Below, in pieces: positions 7,740 through 13,914 of a stretch of DNA of 13,914 bases. The notes below the pieces were generated by a model. The model was not told the origin of the DNA, ran no database searches, and saw only the letters and a program-made list of their open reading frames with translations. Within the stretch, counting starts at the first letter, position 1; every line of letters begins with the position of its first letter. Position numbers and translations under genes: made by a program. The stretch comes from Acanthamoeba lenticulata (taxonomy: Eukaryota; Discosea; Longamoebia; Acanthamoebidae), in NCBI GenBank assembly GCA_002179805.1, contig NAVB01001377.1:1-13914 (forward strand), given 5' to 3'.

Positions 7740-10486
7740 CTATCGAAGATCGGTGGAAAGAAGGTTTGGGGGGGGGGGGAGATGAGGAAAGAATATGGGT
7801 GGTGGGGCGCAGTGGGGCTGCTGCAGCTTCCAACGCTGCCCCTTTTTGCTCTCTCCCTCTCTCTCTCTCTCTCCTTTGAGCTTTTTTCCTTCCCCCTCAC
7901 GCCCATCTTGCCTCCTGCGCCTCTTCGCTTGCGGACTCGCCATCTGATGTAGGGCATCCATCCATCACCATGACACACACATACAAACACCCGCACAAGA
8001 CCAACGTGTGAGCGCACGCAGGTCTTGTAGTAGATAGATGGGGGGGGGGAAGGAATACTCGAGAGGTGCTGCTCCTGTTCCTGCTCCTCGTGATGGTGGT
8101 GGTGGTGGTGTGGGTGGTGTTTTGTGTGGTCGAGGCCCTGTGGCGCTTCCGTTCCAACCTGGTGGAACTCGAGCGGGTGAGGCGGCCCCAAGTGCTCGTG
8201 ATGGTGCCCCAGCTCGTCCTCGCCAACATGATGATGGTGGTGGTGGTGGTGGTGGTGATGCGGGTGTGTGGAATCGTCGGATAAAGAAGCCTCTTGACCC
8301 ACAACAAGCAGAGTAGCTCCGTTCCAATGTTCGTCGTCGTCCTCTACAGGCTGTGCTGAGTCCGGATTGTGGACGTGTTCATTCGTATGCCGCTCTTTGA
8401 GTTGCTGCTGCTGTTGCTGCTGATCCTCTTCCTCCATTGTGTCGTGTGGGGGCAGCTCCAGCTCGTGCCGCACGTGCTCCCCCTGAGGCAGAAGCACGAT
8501 CGGGCCCGTATTGTTGCTGCTGCCGCTTCCATCGCTGCCGCTGCTCGGAGCGGTGGTGGTGGTGGAGGAGGAGGGAGCCGCAGAAGCAGCAGCAGCAGCA
8601 GTCGTCGTTGTAGTAGTAATGGCGGTGATTGCAGTGGGATGCACCACTTCCCCCTGGCCGACGACCAAGGCATCGGGGTGATGGTGGTGATGATGATGAT
8701 GGTGCTGGTGGTGATGATGGTGCTGCTGGTGGTGGTGGTGGTGATGCGTAGGCAGTGAGTGGCTATCATTGTGGTGGTGTGTGGCAGGGTCGGTGCCATG
8801 ATCTCCTCCCACCGACGGAGCATCTGCGCTCTCGGATTCCTCCCGCTTCCTCTTCCGCGCCGTGTAGGAGGTGTCGGCGTATGGGGCCTCCTCGAGCGGC
8901 GCTACTAACTGCAGACCGCGACACATGCCACACATGCCACACACACACACACCAGCACCCCCCCCCCATTTGACAGATGAGAGGGAGAGAGGAGCAGGTA
9001 GGGGCGTGTTAACGATTAAAAAAAGAAAAAGAGAAAAAGAAAACAAACAGCAAAGAAGGGGGCAGGTGCGCAGGCGGACGATTGAGCTCCTGGGCTCTGT
9101 TTTGAAAGGAAGAGAGGGGGAGGAGGAAGGGGGGGGAGGTGAGGGTGCACCTGCTGTTGTTGGTGTTGTTGGTGCTGGTGCTGGTGTTGTTGGTGTTGTT
9201 GGTGCTCCTCCAGCTGGGCCGCGTAGGCTTCTTGCGTGACCACATGCGCACCCGATTCGTGATAGACCTGCTGCCCCATGTCGTAGTCGGCCTGGGCTTC
9301 GTGATGGTGATGGTGCCCCGGGTCGTAAGTCGGCTGGGGCACGTGCTGGCCATCGTAGGCCTGCTGCTCGTATTGCTGCACCGCGCCGCGCGCCGCTTCC
9401 GAGAGTGAGGCAGCAATAGGAATGGCAAGTGTGTAATACGAATACATACTAACACGAATATACGAACAGGCAGATGAAAATGATAATGATAATGATAATT
9501 ATAAGGATGAAAAAGCCACAAAGCAGCACAGTGTTCAAGGCGTCTTGTGTGTGTGTGCATAAATTGTATGCGTAAGGCCAGGTGCGCAACGCGTACGGAT
9601 TGCTGCTTGTTGAGCTCCGCCATCATCTGAAGCTGAAACGGCAGCATCAGAGGTTGACCACCCGCCACAGAGGCCTCTTGCAGCATCGGAGGTAGCGGGG
9701 GGAGATTGGCCAGGAGGGCTTGCTGGTCCTCTCCCGATCCCGCTCCCATATCTATTCCCCCCCAAACACACATACGCCCACACACCCAACCTCAGCCGCC
9801 GCGACACCACTGGGAGAACCGAAGGAAAAAGGAGGCTGCCAAGAAGAACCAAAAAAAGAAGAAAGAAAGAGGCCTCAAAAGAGAGGGAGGGGGAGAAGCT
9901 GCGAACCTACGGGCTGGCCCGGTTGGAGCTGCAGCTGAGCCTTCTTGCGTGCACGCTCGCGTCGTTTCTGATGGGCAGCACAGAATCGGCGTTTCGTGAT
10001 TTGCTTCTGGCACCCAACGAAGGCACAGTTGTAGGGCGTGGGAGGCTTGCGCGGTCGCCCTCTCCTCCGCATTTGTGCCGGTGGCGTCACGATGGGGATG
10101 TGGGGAGGTAGGTCATGGCCCTCCTCTCCACCTTCACCACCCGGAATACCCCCCGTGGGCCCCAGTGTGCTTCCCGAGCCCCCTGGGGGGCCTCCACCTG
10201 CAGCTCCGTTGGGATCTGTAACTGACGGTGCCGCGGCAGCCGCAGTATAATAAGAGAGGATGGAAGGCGGAAGTGGTAAATGTCCTGCCCCAGCTGGATC
10301 AACTACTTCGATCGTCGGGAGTGGTTCTTGAAGTCCCCCATGATGGGTGTGGTGTTGAAGATGGGCGTCACCACCATGCGAGAGATGAGCGTGATGGAGG
10401 AGAGAATGGTGACTGAGGGCGTGATGTTCTACCATGCCGTCATGTCCGATTGTGCCGGATTGTGGATCGGCGGCGCTCTGCTCCAT
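7740..10486 (-). CDS. His/Gln-rich nuclear protein with AT-hook and C-x4-C-x9-C-x2-H motif (about 684 residues)
   Basis: I do not recognise the family. Likely exons on the minus strand: 10486-9907, 9751-9597, 9375-9151, 8908-8018, 7943-7740, all in phase. Residues 140-147 form an AT-hook core (RRRGRPRK), a minor-groove DNA binder. Residues 154-172 read CAFVGCQKQITKRRFCAAH, a possible zinc site (C154, C159, C169, H172), followed by a strongly basic stretch (QKRRERARKK) that may extend DNA contact or act as a nuclear signal. Exon 3 is rich in Gln, His and Tyr (EHQQHQQHQHQHQQHQQQQ). Exon 4 carries another basic signal (ARKRKREE), several poly-His runs, a Gln-7 run and acidic patches. Poly-His runs can direct proteins to nuclear speckles in animals. 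Nuclear and chromatin-linked is inferred. Exon 1 begins at the first true ATG (10486). The last exon is weak: it has simple composition, and read-through to 7667 is the alternative. Confidence 0.6.
7850..7873. repeat. CT microsatellite near the 3' end of the AT-hook gene
   Basis: A CT run on the plus strand; on the minus strand it would encode alternating Arg-Glu inside the proposed last exon (GEREREGES). The low-complexity coding this gives is one reason I give the last exon of the AT-hook gene low weight. Confidence 0.75.
8090..8262 (-). repeat. CAC/CAT codon runs encoding poly-His tracts in the AT-hook gene
   Basis: Two runs, about 8090-8110 (seven His) and about 8228-8262 (eleven His), encoded mostly by CAC with some CAT. 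They sit in exon 4 and are separated by an acidic, His-dotted segment. Such runs are slippage-prone and often vary in length between strains. Confidence 0.85.
8677..8756 (-). repeat. Long His/Gln tract in exon 4 of the AT-hook gene
   Basis: A run of CAC/CAT codons interrupted by CAG/CAA gives His-6, Gln-2, His-5, Gln and then nine more His, about 27 codons in all. It is the longest of the poly-His tracts and lies about 50 residues into exon 4. Read on the plus strand it gives a false hydrophobic Val/Met protein. Confidence 0.85.
9150..9212 (-). repeat. CAA/CAC codon repeat (Gln/His) at the end of exon 3 of the AT-hook gene
   Basis: Codons alternate CAC and CAA with two closing CAG codons, giving a Gln/His tract of about 20 residues that ends exactly at the donor CAGCAG/GTGCAC (9150). 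The tract leads across the splice to LVAPLEEAP in exon 4. Confidence 0.8.
9475..9500 (+). repeat. GATAAT tandem repeat in intron 2 of the AT-hook gene
   Basis: About four tandem GATAAT units on the plus strand (ATTATC on the sense strand), within the 221-base intron between 9597 and 9375. It is the most AT-rich patch in this GC-rich gene. Confidence 0.75.
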
Positions 10487-10742
10487 CGCCCAGAGCAAGT
10501 GACTTTCTTTTTTTTTCCTCCCTCTCTAACTCTCTCGCTCTTTTCCTCCTCTTCAAGAGAACCACAAAGACTCGCGCACCGCGAACCGTAGGTGGCCGTT
10601 ACGCCCGTCCAGCAGAACAGCAAACAATAAGTAAATTTTCAGTCTGAAGGGCTAGAGGAAAACAAAAAAAAAGAAAAAACAGAAATTTCGGGGTCGTGGT
10701 CAGGGATTGTGCACAACATCAGAGAGCATCCAACACACCAAG
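10487..10742. promoter_or_regulatory. 256-base divergent intergenic region between the AT-hook gene and the MST-type kinase
   Basis: Both flanking start codons face outward, so this gap is a candidate shared promoter. It holds a pyrimidine-rich block on the plus strand (about 10501-10557: T-run, CT repeats), an AT-rich patch near 10620-10640 (CAAACAATAAGTAAATTTTC), and an A-rich run at 10660-10685. There is no clear TATA box at a standard distance. The kinase ATG at 10743 sits in an A-rich context (CACCAAG before ATG). Function is inferred from position only. Confidence 0.45.

Positions 10743-13914
<3,172 letters not shown>

Noticed and set aside
8066..8758. Plus-strand hydrophobic Val/Leu-rich frames that look like membrane proteins
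   Set aside because: They are the antisense of CAC/CAT/CAG codon runs (GTG, ATG, CTG). No independent gene signals support them.
7667..9046. A 459-residue minus-strand frame as one exon
   Set aside because: Only 8908-8018 looks like real exon. The N-terminal part lies before a good acceptor (CTGCAG), and the C-terminal part is GA-repeat Arg-Glu sequence that probably lies past a donor.
9139..9408. Plus-strand Leu/Val-rich frame
   Set aside because: Antisense of the Gln/His tract in exon 3 of the AT-hook gene.
10707..10742. An upstream kinase start (12 extra residues)
   Set aside because: The codon at 10707 is TTG, not ATG. The first ATG in frame is at 10743, in a good context, and leaves a normal 30-residue lead to the kinase domain.

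Overview
This is a window of an intron-dense, gene-dense, GC-rich eukaryotic nuclear genome. Every gene I can support is broken by short introns (about 57-392 bases) with AG acceptors. Neighbouring genes lie 150-430 bases apart, and the introns are packed with CT, GA, GT and CA microsatellites. The protein set is a TRRAP/Tra1-type cofactor that resembles the animal protein closely, a Hippo/MST-type kinase and a divergent profilin. This fits a free-living unicellular Amorphea lineage. An amoebozoan of the Acanthamoeba kind is my best guess, made from style and not from a database match.

Layout. On the minus strand, 6341 down to 1 holds the 5' part of a TRRAP/Tra1 gene: 17 supported exons and about 1,140 residues, with the rest beyond the left edge. 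A 156-base gap separates it head to head from a small plus-strand profilin-like gene (6498 to about 7313). About 430 bases of convergent 3' sequence follow. Next comes a minus-strand gene (10486 to about 7740) for a His/Gln-rich nuclear protein with an AT-hook and a Cys/His cluster. A 256-base gap separates that gene head to head from a plus-strand MST/Hippo-family kinase (10743 to beyond the right edge). The kinase has a complete catalytic domain and an unusual linker that repeats Asp-x-x-Thr-Thr-Ile/Val-Met units.

The genes are not an operon. The only links the sequence shows are two divergent pairs that share short intergenic regions (TRRAP with profilin-like; AT-hook protein with kinase). 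Two of the four genes, TRRAP and the AT-hook protein, point to chromatin or transcription. One, the kinase, points to Hippo-type signalling, and one to actin.

The observations most worth a second look are: the kinase linker, with at least six T-x-M motifs, a seventh TM made across a splice junction, and phase-1 exons that look duplicated; three probable GC-AG introns in the TRRAP gene, each fixed by reading phase and protein alignment; stopless introns whose lengths are multiples of three; an upstream ORF overlapping the profilin-like start; and the orphan AT-hook/Cys-His/poly-His protein. Exon boundaries were worked out by hand from reading phase, splice signals and remembered family sequence. 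The least certain places are the 3' ends of the profilin-like and AT-hook genes, kinase exon 9, and the starts of TRRAP exons 16 and 18.
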